Shown: piece by piece, positions 1 to 9,234 of the stretch
Numbering within the stretch: position 1 is the first letter of the stretch
How the letters are laid out: each line of letters begins with the position of its first letter
Assembly (NCBI GenBank): GCA_965203255.1
Contig: OZ241882.1
Span: 1,984,001 to 2,048,000, forward strand
DNA length: 64,000 nucleotides
Reading direction: 5' to 3'
Origin: JAPOUP01 sp965203255
Lineage (GTDB): Bacteria > Pseudomonadota > Alphaproteobacteria > Rhodobacterales > Rhodobacteraceae
Made by a program: the position numbers and the translations under genes
The notes under the pieces: model-generated
The model's database searches: none
What the model was told of the DNA's origin: nothing
The model's input: the letters and a program-made list of their open reading frames with translations, nothing else

Positions 1-146
1 ACCTGCTCTCCCGAGGTCGATCGGGCTTACCTATGGCACCCTTGCAGGAAGTGCCAGTGGCGGGCTGGCGACAGCATCGGAAGCAGCGGCGGGAGATCGA
101 TAGGTCCGACGCAGCTGGATCCGAAATGTATCCGCCCGAAGCCCGT

Positions 147-851
147 TCATGCCATGACGGAGATCGACCTGCGCAGGGAAATTCCGTCCTGAGAGACTGC
201 GCAGTCATAGCAGATGGCCTGCACTCCCGCCTCCTTCGCCCGTGAGAACGCGGCTGCATAGACTGGATCGAGATCCTTGGCGAGACGGAAGCGACCACAG
301 TCGGTACGCTGCACAACGTAGAACATCACGGCGCGATGGCCCTGTCCAGCCATTTCAGCCAGTTCGTCAAGATGACGGGCACCGCGGGCGGTCACGCTGT
401 CGGGGAATTCCGCCCAGTCGCCATCCCGCCGCAGGTGAACGTTTTTCACTTCAACATAGGCATCGGGGAGATCTGGTCCGCGGAGCAGGAAATCGACGCG
501 GCTACGCTTTCCATATGGAACCTCGGACTGAGTATCGCGGTAGGCCGATAGTTCGGCTATACGTCGTTCCCGCAGTGCCTGACGTACCAGACGATTGGGT
601 ACGGAAGTGTCGATTCCCGCGAAATGGCCATTGTCGAGTTCGACAACGCGCCAGCCGAACCTGAGCTTCCGCTTGGGATCATCATTGGGTTCGAGCCAAC
701 ATCGCGTGTCAGGATCCGCCAGGCCAAGCATCGCGCCTGGATTGGGGCAGTGCGCGGTGACCTGCCCGCCATCCTCCAGTTCAAAATCCGCAAGGAAACG
801 CTTGTAGCGTCGGATCAGGCGGGCGGGAACGAGCGGCGTGTCAAACTGCAT
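147..851 (-). CDS. sfsA: SfsA family DNA/sugar fermentation stimulation protein
   Basis: This 234-residue protein has the usual SfsA length. An N-terminal small barrel-like domain (residues about 1-80, with the family stretch HCPNPGAM near residue 35) is followed by a restriction-endonuclease-like fold whose acidic and lysine residues are visible in VDFLL and YVEVKN (about residues 118-137). In E. coli SfsA was found through effects on maltose genes and binds DNA. The precise biochemical role is unsettled, and the nuclease-like fold suggests a nucleic-acid function. The start codon is ATG at 851. It is divergent from mlaA, with about 236 bp between them, and nothing recognisable lies in bases 1-146 downstream. 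Assignment to the family is firm; the cellular role is not. Confidence 0.93.
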   Translation of the reverse strand: MQFDTPLVPARLIRRYKRFLADFELEDGGQVTAHCPNPGAMLGLADPDTRCWLEPNDDPKRKLRFGWRVVELDNGHFAGIDTSVPNRLVRQALRERRIAELSAYRDTQSEVPYGKRSRVDFLLRGPDLPDAYVEVKNVHLRRDGDWAEFPDSVTARGARHLDELAEMAGQGHRAVMFYVVQRTDCGRFRLAKDLDPVYAAAFSRAKEAGVQAICYDCAVSQDGISLRRSISVMA

Positions 852-1087
852 CCGTGATATTTCTCCAGAAATTCGGGCCGGATCGCCACGAATGGACCTG
901 TCTCTGAGTCAGGCGTTGCTTCGGAGGGAAACTGGCGTGAAGTAGAGCGATGTTGGTGGTTCATTTGGTGCCACAATATGGATTTTCAATAAGGGTTGCA
1001 TTGACGATACACCTTAAATGGATAATGGACTAGGGAATGTGCGCTTGCCACACTGGCTGTCAGGAACTGAACAGTGATTGTTTGAAA

Positions 1088-1846
1088 ATGGACTGTATTC
1101 GCGCAGTGACGCTTACCGCCGTGGCATTCGCCGGGCTTTCCGCCTGTGCGCCAGCTGATATCGAGCGTGACCCAGACGATCCTCTGGAAGACATCAACCG
1201 GGTAACGCACGGGTTCAACAAGGGTCTTGACAGCGTTCTGTTCAGACCCATTGCCACGGCCTACGGCACGGTTGTTCCGGAACCCGTGATGCGCGGCATC
1301 GATAATTTCGCGAGTAACGCAAGTCTACCCGGGACGATCGTGAACGATGTCCTGCAGGCGAATTTTGAGGATGCGGCGAACAATCTCGGAAGATTTCTCG
1401 TGAACACAACCTTTGGGATCGCCGGTCTGATCGATCCGGCCACGTCCATGGACCTACCGGCCCGCGACAGTGACTTTGGCGAGACACTGCATGTCTGGGG
1501 CTTCGGCGAAGGTGCCTATGTGGAACTGCCGGTCATGGGACCTTCGACAGGGCGCGATGCCGTCGGCATCATTGCGGATTTCATCATGAACCCGTTGCCG
1601 AATATCCTCACACGCGAGGGCCGGAGAGTGGTGACAGGCGCGAACTGGTCGTCCAGGGTGGGCCTCCGTTATCAACTCCGTGACACGATCGATTCAATCC
1701 TGTACAGTAGTTCCGATTCCTATGAGCAGCTTCGGCTGAACTATCTGGATTCGCGACGCTATGCCTTGGGAGGCGGCGATGTTCTGGACGAGGATACCTC
1801 TGGATGGCTGAATGACCCGTTTATTCTCGACCTATACGAGCAGTGA
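1088..1846 (+). CDS. mlaA: MlaA (VacJ) outer-membrane lipoprotein of phospholipid transport
   Basis: MlaA removes mislocalised phospholipids from the outer leaflet of the outer membrane and hands them to the periplasmic carrier MlaC. From ATG 1088 the protein is 252 residues with a lipoprotein signal ending in the lipobox LSAC, so the mature protein begins at Cys about 20. Family landmarks follow: DPLEDINRVTHGFN, the long hydrophobic/amphipathic middle with NLGRFLVNTTFGIAGL, and the FGETLHVWGFGEGAYVELP block. An upstream ATG at 1037 would put 17 polar residues before the signal, so 1088 is preferred. It overlaps mlaC by 35 bp, which argues for translational coupling. The MlaFEDB inner-membrane genes are not in this window. 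Confidence 0.95.
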   Translation: MDCIRAVTLTAVAFAGLSACAPADIERDPDDPLEDINRVTHGFNKGLDSVLFRPIATAYGTVVPEPVMRGIDNFASNASLPGTIVNDVLQANFEDAANNLGRFLVNTTFGIAGLIDPATSMDLPARDSDFGETLHVWGFGEGAYVELPVMGPSTGRDAVGIIADFIMNPLPNILTREGRRVVTGANWSSRVGLRYQLRDTIDSILYSSSDSYEQLRLNYLDSRRYALGGGDVLDEDTSGWLNDPFILDLYEQ

Positions 1847-2432
1847 TCCGTCGCGGCGGCGGTTTCTGCTTGCAGGAGGCGCCTTGGCCATTGTGGCCGC
1901 AATGCCCGCGTTGGCGCGGCCTGAGGCGGCAAAGGCGCTTGTTGAGCGAATGGTCAGTGAAATCAATGCTGCCGTCGCATCAGACCGATCCAGAGACGGT
2001 AAGGTCGGTGAGGTCGAACGGATACTCAACACCTTCACCGATCTGGACGTCATTGCCCGGAGCACGCTTGGTCCGCCGGCGCGCGCGGCAAAGCCTAGAG
2101 AGCTTCGCGCCTATCGAGATGCCTTTCGGGGATATCTGGCGCGGAAGTACACGCCAAGATTCGAGGAATTCTTCGGGGGAGTGGTCACCGTGACCGACTC
2201 CAGCCCATGGAAATCGTATTTTCAGGTCCGTGCGACGGCAAGAATAAGTCGCCCGGAGCCGTATGATGTGGTCTTCATGGTATCGACCCGAAGTGGCCGA
2301 CCCCTGATCTTCGATATCATCGTTTCGGGAGTGAGCATTCTGAAGACCGAGGCTCTGGAGGTTCGCGGATTGCTCGACAGGGCCCGCGGCGATCTAGGCC
2401 GTCTGACGGTCAGTCTTCAGACCCTTGATTGA
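1812..2432 (+). CDS. mlaC: MlaC/Ttg2D periplasmic phospholipid-binding protein
   Basis: The 206-residue protein belongs to the MlaC (ABC transporter auxiliary, Ttg2D) family, a periplasmic shuttle carrying phospholipid between MlaA and the MlaFEDB complex. The N-terminus SRRRFLLAGGALAIVAAM looks like a twin-arginine-type signal ending at PALA, after which the helical domain begins (KALVERMVSEINAAV). The block FTDLDVIARSTLG and the C-terminal DIIVSGVSILKTE are typical of the family. It begins inside the last codons of mlaA, and its 3' end runs 23 bp into the convergent penicillin-binding protein gene. Pairing with mlaA supports the assignment. Confidence 0.92.
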   Translation: MTRLFSTYTSSDPSRRRFLLAGGALAIVAAMPALARPEAAKALVERMVSEINAAVASDRSRDGKVGEVERILNTFTDLDVIARSTLGPPARAAKPRELRAYRDAFRGYLARKYTPRFEEFFGGVVTVTDSSPWKSYFQVRATARISRPEPYDVVFMVSTRSGRPLIFDIIVSGVSILKTEALEVRGLLDRARGDLGRLTVSLQTLD

Positions 2433-4575
2433 ATCGCTGGCCAAAGATCGCCCGCAACACACCATCAATGACACCTCTTCCGGGTTTGTCCAACGGTGCC
2501 GGAGAACGCGCCTGCCTCGGCACTTCGTCAGGTGCGATCATGGGAAGGGCGCGGGCCGGAAGTCCGTCGTGTACGCGTTGCATGATCTCATGCCAGATCT
2601 CCGCTGGCAGCCCGCCGCCAGTGACCCCCCTTAGCGGCGTGTTGTCATCGTATCCCATCCAGACGCCCGCCACATAGTCGGCGGTGAAACCCAGAAACCA
2701 GGCGTCTCGGGCCGCCTGTGTCGTACCGGTCTTTCCGGCCACCTCGCGGCCGGAGACGCGCGCGCGTTGGCCCGTGCCGTGTTCGACAGCCTGAAACATC
2801 ATGTAGACCAGCTGCCCTGCAGCAGTCCGTGAAATCGCCCGCTCGCCCAGTCCGCCGACCTTGCCCATCAAAGGAGAACTGTCTCCGACGAGTTGCAGTT
2901 CGATTAGCCCATAGGGCCGAACCGAGGTGCCACCGTTGAGAATTCCAGCATATGCCCCCGTCATCTCCAGCAATGTCGATTCGGAAGCTCCGAGGGCAAG
3001 CGCTGGTCCCGAGGCCAGATCGCTGCCGATTCCAAGAGACTCAGCCACCTTCCGGACCCGGTCGCGACCAACCGCTTCCGAAATACGCACCGCCGGCGTG
3101 TTGAGCGACTGGGCGAACGCCTCGGTCAGCGTTGTCTCGCCGACAAATCCTCCCTTGTAATTCCTTGGTGACCAGGCGGGTGCGCGCGGAGTGTCTATCG
3201 TAAGCGGAGCGTCCAGAACCGTATCATTCGCACGGTAGCCCCGATCAAGCGCTGCGGCGTAGACGAATGGCTTGAAGGCGGAACCTGTCTGCCGTTTCGC
3301 CATGATGGCTCGATTGAATGCTCCGGCAACACCCTTGAAGCGACGCCCGCCGACCATTGCACGGACCGCACCGTCGGCGGACATGATAACCACTGCCGCC
3401 TGCGCCTTCGATCCAGTCATCACCTTGGCGTCGAAGACCTGCTGCAGTCCCTCCTCGGCGGCGGCCTGGATCTGCGGATCAAAGGTTGTCCTGACAATGA
3501 CATCTTCGTTTGTGCTGCGGGTCAGAAACGAAGGTCCGCGTCCCATAACCCAATCCGCGAAGTATCCACCGGCCCGGGCCTGGGCGGCGGAAGACAGTTC
3601 GGCGGGAGTGGCCCTGGCCACAGCAGCATCCGAGGACGATATGTAACCCTCCTCGGCAAGCAGGTTGAGCACGGTGGATGCACGGGCCTGCGCCCGCTGA
3701 AGGTTGTTGGTTGGCGCATAGCGTGTCGGAGCTGTCAGCAGCCCTGCCAGCATAGCCGCTTCCGCAGTGTTCACGGCACTGGCTGACTTCCCGAAATAGC
3801 GTTGCGAAGCCGCTTCGAACCCATAGGCACCTGCACCGAGATAGCTGCGGTTGAGGTAGATTGTCAGAATCTCATCCTTTGTATACTTCATTTCCATCGC
3901 GATGGCGAAAGGCACTTCCTTGAGCTTTCGCCACATCGTTCCACGACGGCATTCGGCTTCGTAAGCCTCCTCGCTTTTCCATCTGTCACCGTCATAGGGC
4001 ACACCCAGACACATGAGTTTTGCAACCTGCTGGGTGATTGTGCTGCCGCCATGGCCAGTGAATGGCCCCCGCCCCTCACGGAGATTTATCCAGATTGCGC
4101 CGATGATTCCGCGCGGGCTGACCCCAAAGTGCCGATAGAAGCGCCTGTCTTCGGTCGCAATAACCGAATTCTTCAGAACGGGGGCGACTGTCGAGGAGGT
4201 CACCAGTCCGCCGAACTGCTTTCCACGCCATGCAAAGACTGCTCCGTACCGGTCCAGCAGGGTTACTGAACCGCTGGTGCGCACATCGACCAACTCGGAG
4301 ACTGGTGGAAGTTCGGAATGATAATACCAGGCTGCACCGCCAGTCACGACCCCCAGAAACAGCGCGGTACGCAGGCTGATGTTCCAGATCAGTCGAAGGG
4401 TCCGTAGGACAATCCAGCGAATGACCGCGCCAAGAACCGCCAAGGGATATCCTGGTCGTCTCGCCTTGCGGTTCTCTCTACTGCCCGGGCGTCGGCGTGG
4501 AGGGGCCGCCCGAGGCGATGTGGACTTGCCTGTCTTGCTCATGGTTGCACCGCTCGGCCCTTCTTTTCCGTTCAC
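2410..4575 (-). CDS. Bifunctional class A penicillin-binding protein (transglycosylase/transpeptidase)
   Basis: This enzyme polymerises lipid II into glycan strands and cross-links them. The 721-residue sequence has a basic, proline-rich cytoplasmic tail, one membrane segment at about residues 68-86, a glycosyltransferase-51 domain with EDRRFYRHFG (142-151) and GGSTITQQ, and a transpeptidase domain with the nucleophile motif SAFK at about 431, the SLN motif and KTGTT at about 614. All catalytic landmarks are intact. It resembles the PBP1A/1B group of alphaproteobacteria, but I do not assign a specific paralogue. An alternative ATG at 4542 (MSKTGKS) would shorten it by 11 residues, and neither start has a strong ribosome-binding site. 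It is convergent with mlaC. Confidence 0.92.
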   Translation of the reverse strand: MNGKEGPSGATMSKTGKSTSPRAAPPRRRPGSRENRKARRPGYPLAVLGAVIRWIVLRTLRLIWNISLRTALFLGVVTGGAAWYYHSELPPVSELVDVRTSGSVTLLDRYGAVFAWRGKQFGGLVTSSTVAPVLKNSVIATEDRRFYRHFGVSPRGIIGAIWINLREGRGPFTGHGGSTITQQVAKLMCLGVPYDGDRWKSEEAYEAECRRGTMWRKLKEVPFAIAMEMKYTKDEILTIYLNRSYLGAGAYGFEAASQRYFGKSASAVNTAEAAMLAGLLTAPTRYAPTNNLQRAQARASTVLNLLAEEGYISSSDAAVARATPAELSSAAQARAGGYFADWVMGRGPSFLTRSTNEDVIVRTTFDPQIQAAAEEGLQQVFDAKVMTGSKAQAAVVIMSADGAVRAMVGGRRFKGVAGAFNRAIMAKRQTGSAFKPFVYAAALDRGYRANDTVLDAPLTIDTPRAPAWSPRNYKGGFVGETTLTEAFAQSLNTPAVRISEAVGRDRVRKVAESLGIGSDLASGPALALGASESTLLEMTGAYAGILNGGTSVRPYGLIELQLVGDSSPLMGKVGGLGERAISRTAAGQLVYMMFQAVEHGTGQRARVSGREVAGKTGTTQAARDAWFLGFTADYVAGVWMGYDDNTPLRGVTGGGLPAEIWHEIMQRVHDGLPARALPMIAPDEVPRQARSPAPLDKPGRGVIDGVLRAIFGQRFNQGSED

Positions 4576-5207
4576 AATAGAAGAGTGTAGGAAGAATGTG
4601 GACCCTTGACCGACGTGCCCCCGGCGATATTCCAGTGAGGAAAATCCAATTGGCCCAATGTGCGGTGAAGCTCTCGTTCGGTTCCTGTATGGGCAGGGGT
4701 CGCGCTTGCCCGGGGAGCAACTGAACTTTCAGCTGCGCGATGAACCCGATTTCCCAGAAACCGGACTCTGCAAGGCTTGAGCGCCTGGAGCGCCCTTCGG
4801 GTTTTCCTCGTGAGTGGGGTGGGTTCAACCGTCCAACACAGGACCAGCATTCCACATGTGGTCGTCTGGGATGCAGTACATCAAGGTGATCGAATTTGGC
4901 GCGATCAACTGGATCTTGCGGTTGGGTGGCAGGTAGGTCTTGAATTCATGCACCAAAACCCACGACCGCCTGAACTGTGGGTCGAATCCGGTGCGCGTTG
5001 CCCATCATTTCCCAGAATTGGTCTTGCGACGTCTCCGCGGCCAAACTACGTTCCCTGCGCCTGTGGACATTTGCGGGACTGAAGCCGACGGTCAGGCTCC
5101 ACAACCTGTTACTCCGGCTCATCCCTTCGTGGGATCGCGTCCGCGCACTGGCATGGTAGGGTGTCCCAGATTGGGAGACGGATGTTTGAACCACTAGGGT
5201 CCTTGTC
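4576..5207. other. 632-bp stretch without a recognised gene
   Basis: This lies between the divergent penicillin-binding protein gene and rnc. Several short open frames exist on both strands but none has recognisable family motifs. lepB, which often precedes rnc in alphaproteobacteria, is not here and instead lies at 32667-33452. I see no tRNA, clear terminator or repeat copy. Confidence 0.5.
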
Positions 5208-6011
5208 GTGAGACAGCTGCAGCAGTCCCGTCAAGGGGGAAAACCAGCGGAACAGGGGCAATCAGGGCCTATCCCCGGCGAGCGAGCACCGCGAGTTGGG
5301 AAGTCACGGTCCGTTGCAGGGAAACTGCCTGCGGAAGTCAGCGCATTCTGCAGGCGCCTGGGCCATCGGTTCAGGAACCCAGATCTACTTGTTGAGGCGT
5401 TGACACATCCGTCGGTCTCTTCCGCCACCCGTCCTACCAACCAGAGGTTGGAGTTTCTTGGCGACCGGGTGTTGGGCTTGGTGATCGCCGAGGAGCTCCT
5501 GGCCGCGGACCGCCATGCGAACGAGGGCGAACTGGCACTGCGTTTCAATTCTCTTGTACGGAAGGAAACCTGTGCTGATGTCGCTCGTCAGCTCGACTTG
5601 GGCAAGGCACTGCGGATGGGTAGGCCGCTAGTCCTGTCCGGTGGGCGACGCAAGGACGCGGCACTTGGTGACGCTCTGGAAGCGGTGATTGCCGCCGTGT
5701 TCGTGGACTCGGGGTTTGTGGCGGCGCGATCCGTTGTGCTGGCTGCGTGGGGTGATCGCATCGGGGAAGCCGAGCGGGACTCGAAGGATCCCAAGACAGC
5801 ACTGCAGGAGTGGGCGCATTCCCAAGGCCATGCGCCACCCGAATATCTTCTTGTCACCCGCGCCGGTCCGGACCACGCTCCCATGTTCACGATCCAGGTT
5901 CGTCTTGACTCCGGTGAAACCGCAACAGCGGATGCCCGGTCAAAGAAACTTGCGGAGCAGGATGCGGCAAGGGCGCTCCTGCAACGTGTAGGCGCTTTGC
6001 GACTGGCATGA
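5208..6011 (+). CDS. rnc: Ribonuclease III
   Basis: RNase III cleaves double-stranded RNA in rRNA precursor processing and mRNA turnover. The signature NQRLEFLGDRVL carries the metal-binding Glu and Asp, the second acidic site is in GDALEAVIAAVFVD, and a double-stranded-RNA-binding domain (KTALQEWAHSQGH to KKLAEQDAARALL) closes the protein. The reading frame starts at GTG 5208, giving 267 residues with about 40 extra N-terminal residues. The usual RNase III start would be near AEVSAFCRRLGHRF, so the true start may be further in. It lies upstream of era with a 178-bp gap, the standard alphaproteobacterial order. Confidence 0.95.
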   Translation: MRQLQQSRQGGKPAEQGQSGPIPGERAPRVGKSRSVAGKLPAEVSAFCRRLGHRFRNPDLLVEALTHPSVSSATRPTNQRLEFLGDRVLGLVIAEELLAADRHANEGELALRFNSLVRKETCADVARQLDLGKALRMGRPLVLSGGRRKDAALGDALEAVIAAVFVDSGFVAARSVVLAAWGDRIGEAERDSKDPKTALQEWAHSQGHAPPEYLLVTRAGPDHAPMFTIQVRLDSGETATADARSKKLAEQDAARALLQRVGALRLA

Positions 6012-6189
6012 TCGTGGTGGTTCCGACTTCGTCTCGGCTTGGTGGATTGATATGCCGCGTGCGATTGCGCCTTAAGGGCTTTCCCGACGCGGATTCTCTC
6101 ATGAAGTCTAGATCGGTGCGGTCTCGGGTTGGCCCTAGAACACACTCGCCATCGCCGGAACTGTGCGATTTGCCCGAGGAGGCGACTGA

Positions 6190-7098
6190 ATGACGTGCCG
6201 TGCAGGATTCGTCGCTCTGATCGGGGAACCAAACGTCGGCAAATCGACTTTACTGAACGAGATGGTTGGAACGAAAGTCTCGATTGTTACCCATAAGGTC
6301 CAGACCACCCGAACGCGCATTCGGGGCGTTGCTGTCGAAGGTGAATCGCAGATCATCTTCGTTGACACTCCCGGCCTGTTCCTTCCAAGACGCTCTCTCG
6401 ACAGAGCGATGATCGCTGCGGCGTGGAGCGGGGCTGTGGACGCTGACGTTGTCCTGCTGATGGTCGAAGCGCATCGCGGCCTGACGGGTGGAATTTTTCG
6501 GATTCTGGATGAAGTATCAACACGCGTCGGCGATGGTCGGCTGGCATTGGTCATCAACAAGACCGATAGAGTGCGGTTGGACTCCCTGCTCGGGCTCTCA
6601 AAGGCGCTCAATGAGCGGTTCGGGTTCGTTCAGACTTTCATGATTTCGGCGACAAAGGGCAATGGAGTGAAGAGCCTGCGCGAATGGCTTGCAACACAAT
6701 TGCCTCCTGGTCCCTGGCTCTATCCTGAAGACCAGGTGGCAGACCTTCCCCTGCGAGTGCTTGCTGCCGAGACGACACGCGAGAAACTAATGCTCCGATT
6801 ACACCAGGAACTTCCCTACCAGCTAACGGTTGAGACGGAGAACTGGGAGGACCGCGACGACGGCTCCACGAGAATCGATCAGGTCGTGTACGTGATGCGG
6901 GAAGGGCATAGAGGAATCCTGCTGGGGAAAAAAGGCGAGACTGTGAAGGCAGTCGGCAAAGCTGCGCGATTGGAACTGGAGGACATACTCGGTAGAAGGG
7001 TGCATCTGTTTCTACAGGTAAGTGTGCGCCCGGGCTGGATGGCCGAAGCGGAACGCTTTGAAGCCATCGGACTCGATTGGTCGAATGCGAAGGGCTAG
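6190..7098 (+). CDS. era: GTPase Era
   Basis: Era is the essential GTPase that binds the 3' end of 16S rRNA and helps 30S assembly. All G motifs are visible: GEPNVGKST (G1), DTPGL (G3), NKTD (G4) and SATKG (G5). The C-terminal KH domain contains HRGILLGKKGETVKAVGKAAR, the RNA-binding loop region. At 302 residues the length is normal. It is followed within 60 bp by the DUF1491 gene and then recO, all co-directional, so rnc-era-DUF1491-recO is probably one transcription unit. Confidence 0.97.
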   Translation: MTCRAGFVALIGEPNVGKSTLLNEMVGTKVSIVTHKVQTTRTRIRGVAVEGESQIIFVDTPGLFLPRRSLDRAMIAAAWSGAVDADVVLLMVEAHRGLTGGIFRILDEVSTRVGDGRLALVINKTDRVRLDSLLGLSKALNERFGFVQTFMISATKGNGVKSLREWLATQLPPGPWLYPEDQVADLPLRVLAAETTREKLMLRLHQELPYQLTVETENWEDRDDGSTRIDQVVYVMREGHRGILLGKKGETVKAVGKAARLELEDILGRRVHLFLQVSVRPGWMAEAERFEAIGLDWSNAKG

Positions 7099-7151
7099 GC
7101 ACATTCATACCTCCGCGTAGTCCTCAACAACAAAAAGGGGGAAGTGAATTC

Positions 7152-7484
7152 ATGCCGCGAGTGACCGCAGGGCTCTGGGTGCAGGCCTATCTGGCGCGCC
7201 TTGGTCAAGCCGCCATTCCCGCTTTTGTCACCTCCAGAGGCGACGCAACGGCGGGAGCCGTTCTGGTGAAGCAGAATTCGATGGATGGGTCCGCAAGTGT
7301 TTACCAGCGCAGCGTCGATCTGATCTCCGGCCAGCGCACCTGGGTCGTCTTGGCGAAAGGGTCCGAGTCCAATGTCGATGCAACAATTGCCCGTCAACGT
7401 AAGTTCGATCCTGACCTATGGGTGATTGAGGTGGAAGATCGTGACGGTCGGCATCTATTGGAAGAACCTGGCCTTGACCACTAG
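7152..7484 (+). CDS. DUF1491 family protein
   Basis: From ATG 7152 this is a 110-residue protein (MPRVTAGLWVQAYLARL...) of the DUF1491 family, which in alphaproteobacteria is usually found next to recO or era. An AGGGGGAAG stretch lies about 11 bp upstream of the ATG. A longer frame opens at 7077 inside era, but its first 25 residues show no conservation that I recognise. The family has no established function. It ends 9 bp before recO, which suggests co-transcription. No membrane segment or signal is seen. Confidence 0.85.
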   Translation: MPRVTAGLWVQAYLARLGQAAIPAFVTSRGDATAGAVLVKQNSMDGSASVYQRSVDLISGQRTWVVLAKGSESNVDATIARQRKFDPDLWVIEVEDRDGRHLLEEPGLDH

Positions 7485-7493
7485 GACAAGAGC

Positions 7494-8225
7494 ATGGAAT
7501 GGCGGGATACTGGAACTGTCCTGAGAAGCCGTCGTCACGGCGAAACATCCGCGATCGTTGAGGTGTTCACCCGGGCGCACGGTCGCCATGCAGGTCTCGC
7601 CCGTGGCGCATTGAGGCGCGGCGCAGCTCCCGCACTGCAGCCCGGCACCGATGTTGAGGTGATCTGGCGGTCACGGCTTGACGAACATCTCGGAACATTT
7701 TCGATGGAACCGCTCAGCAACCGACAACCGGCGCTGATGGGTGGGCGGCTGGAACTCGCGGCGCTGAACGCGGTGACCGCGCTTCTGTTGTTCGCGTTGC
7801 CTGAACGGGAGCCGCTGACCAAGCTCTACGAAAACACAGTTGCGCTCCTCGACATGGTTGGCGAGACCGACCTATGGCCGCTTGCCTATCTGCATTGGGA
7901 ACTGGCACTGCTTGAGGAACTGGGTTTTGGCCTTGATCTCTCTGCATGTGCTGTAACGGGAGCGCATGAAATGTTGGCCTATGTGTCTCCGCGCTCGGGC
8001 CGGGCTGTCAGCATCAGCGGTGCGGGGGACTGGAAGGACCGTCTTCTGCCTCTTCCACCCTGTCTTCTCTCTCCTCAAAGGGGGCCACCGACTGACATCA
8101 CACAGGGACTGAGGACTACCGGCCATTTCCTGGTGCACTGGTTGGCTCCTTCACTGGGAGACAGGCCCCTGCCGCAGGCGCGTCAGCGATTTGCCGACCT
8201 CTTCGAGCGGCGGTCCGGTCAGTAG
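7494..8225 (+). CDS. recO: DNA repair protein RecO
   Basis: RecO, with RecF and RecR, loads RecA onto SSB-coated single-stranded DNA and anneals complementary strands. The 243-residue protein has the N-terminal OB-fold start MEWRDTGTVLRSRRHGETSAIVEVFTR with the following HGRHAGLARGA, and the central helical domain with the LYENTVALLDMVGE and WELALLEELGFGLDLSACAVTG blocks typical of RecO. Alphaproteobacterial RecO commonly has this length. It ends 115 bp before the sulfurtransferase start. Confidence 0.95.
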   Translation: MEWRDTGTVLRSRRHGETSAIVEVFTRAHGRHAGLARGALRRGAAPALQPGTDVEVIWRSRLDEHLGTFSMEPLSNRQPALMGGRLELAALNAVTALLLFALPEREPLTKLYENTVALLDMVGETDLWPLAYLHWELALLEELGFGLDLSACAVTGAHEMLAYVSPRSGRAVSISGAGDWKDRLLPLPPCLLSPQRGPPTDITQGLRTTGHFLVHWLAPSLGDRPLPQARQRFADLFERRSGQ

Positions 8226-8340
8226 CACCGACTCCGTCCATGCACGACTGTGGCGACCGGCGTCACGGGTTGCCCCGAGACAGCGGCCGCCACCTGGTTT
8301 CGCACAGTGGTCTTGTTTCTGGGGCAACGTCTCTGTAGGC

Positions 8341-9234
8341 ATGTCGCTGACAGTCCATGAGGCACAGATGGCGATTGACAACCCGAGGACACTTGTTTCG
8401 ACCGGCTGGCTCGCCGCCCATCTGGAGGACCCTGATCTACGCATTCTTGACGCATCGTGGCATCTTCCCGGTTCAGGTCGGGATGCGCGGATCGAGTATG
8501 GACGCGCGCACATTCCGGGTGCGCGCTTCTTCGACCTCGATGATGTCAGCGACTCGCGTTCGGGCCTTCCGCACATGGCGCCACCGCCAGAGAAGTTCAT
8601 CTCGCGCATGCGGGCAATGGGTGTTGGCGACGGCCATCAGGTCGTGGTCTATGACAGCGTTGGGCTGTTCTCCGCCGCTCGCGTTTGGTGGCTCCTTCGG
8701 TTAATGGGAAAGCCTGACGTAGCGGTTCTTGACGGCGGACTTCCGAAGTGGATGGCCGAGGGCCACGCAACCGAAGACTTGCCGCCGATGATGCGTGATC
8801 GCCACATCACGGTCACCCGCCTAAACCATCTGGTCAAGGACGTGACACAGGTCGCCGCCGCTTCAAAGCTCGGTGACCATGAGATCCTTGATGCCCGTTC
8901 GCCCTCCCGATTTAGGGGTGAGGAGCCGGAGCCGCGTCACGGACTGCGCTCCGGGCATATTCCGGGGTCAAGGAACGTGCATTACGCGACGCTACTTAAC
9001 TCCGATGGAACGATGAAGGAGCCTGACGAACTTAGGGGCGTTTTTGAATCGGCCGGTGCCGATCTTGGCCGGCCGGTGATCACGACCTGTGGTTCCGGTG
9101 TGACTGCAGCGATCGTCAGTCTGGCGCTGGAGGTCATTGGCCACGGGAATCATTCCCTTTACGACGGATCCTGGAGTGAGTGGGGAATGTACAGCGATCT
9201 AGCAGTTGAGACGGGAGCATCGAGCCATGCTTGA
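8341..9234 (+). CDS. sseA: 3-mercaptopyruvate sulfurtransferase (tandem rhodanese)
   Basis: A 297-residue two-domain rhodanese. The N-terminal inactive domain contains DASWHLP and HIPGARFFDLDD; the C-terminal domain holds the active-site loop TTCGSGVTAA, where CGSGVT is the form typical of 3-mercaptopyruvate sulfurtransferase rather than thiosulfate sulfurtransferase. It transfers sulfane sulfur from mercaptopyruvate. ATG 8341 is given; ATG 8368 (MAIDNPRTLVSTGWL) has a better-placed GAGG and may be the true start. The last 8 bp overlap the aminotransferase start (ATGCTTGA), which suggests coupled expression. Mercaptopyruvate is a transamination product of cysteine, so pairing with an aminotransferase makes metabolic sense, but that link is inference. 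Confidence 0.93.
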   Translation: MSLTVHEAQMAIDNPRTLVSTGWLAAHLEDPDLRILDASWHLPGSGRDARIEYGRAHIPGARFFDLDDVSDSRSGLPHMAPPPEKFISRMRAMGVGDGHQVVVYDSVGLFSAARVWWLLRLMGKPDVAVLDGGLPKWMAEGHATEDLPPMMRDRHITVTRLNHLVKDVTQVAAASKLGDHEILDARSPSRFRGEEPEPRHGLRSGHIPGSRNVHYATLLNSDGTMKEPDELRGVFESAGADLGRPVITTCGSGVTAAIVSLALEVIGHGNHSLYDGSWSEWGMYSDLAVETGASSHA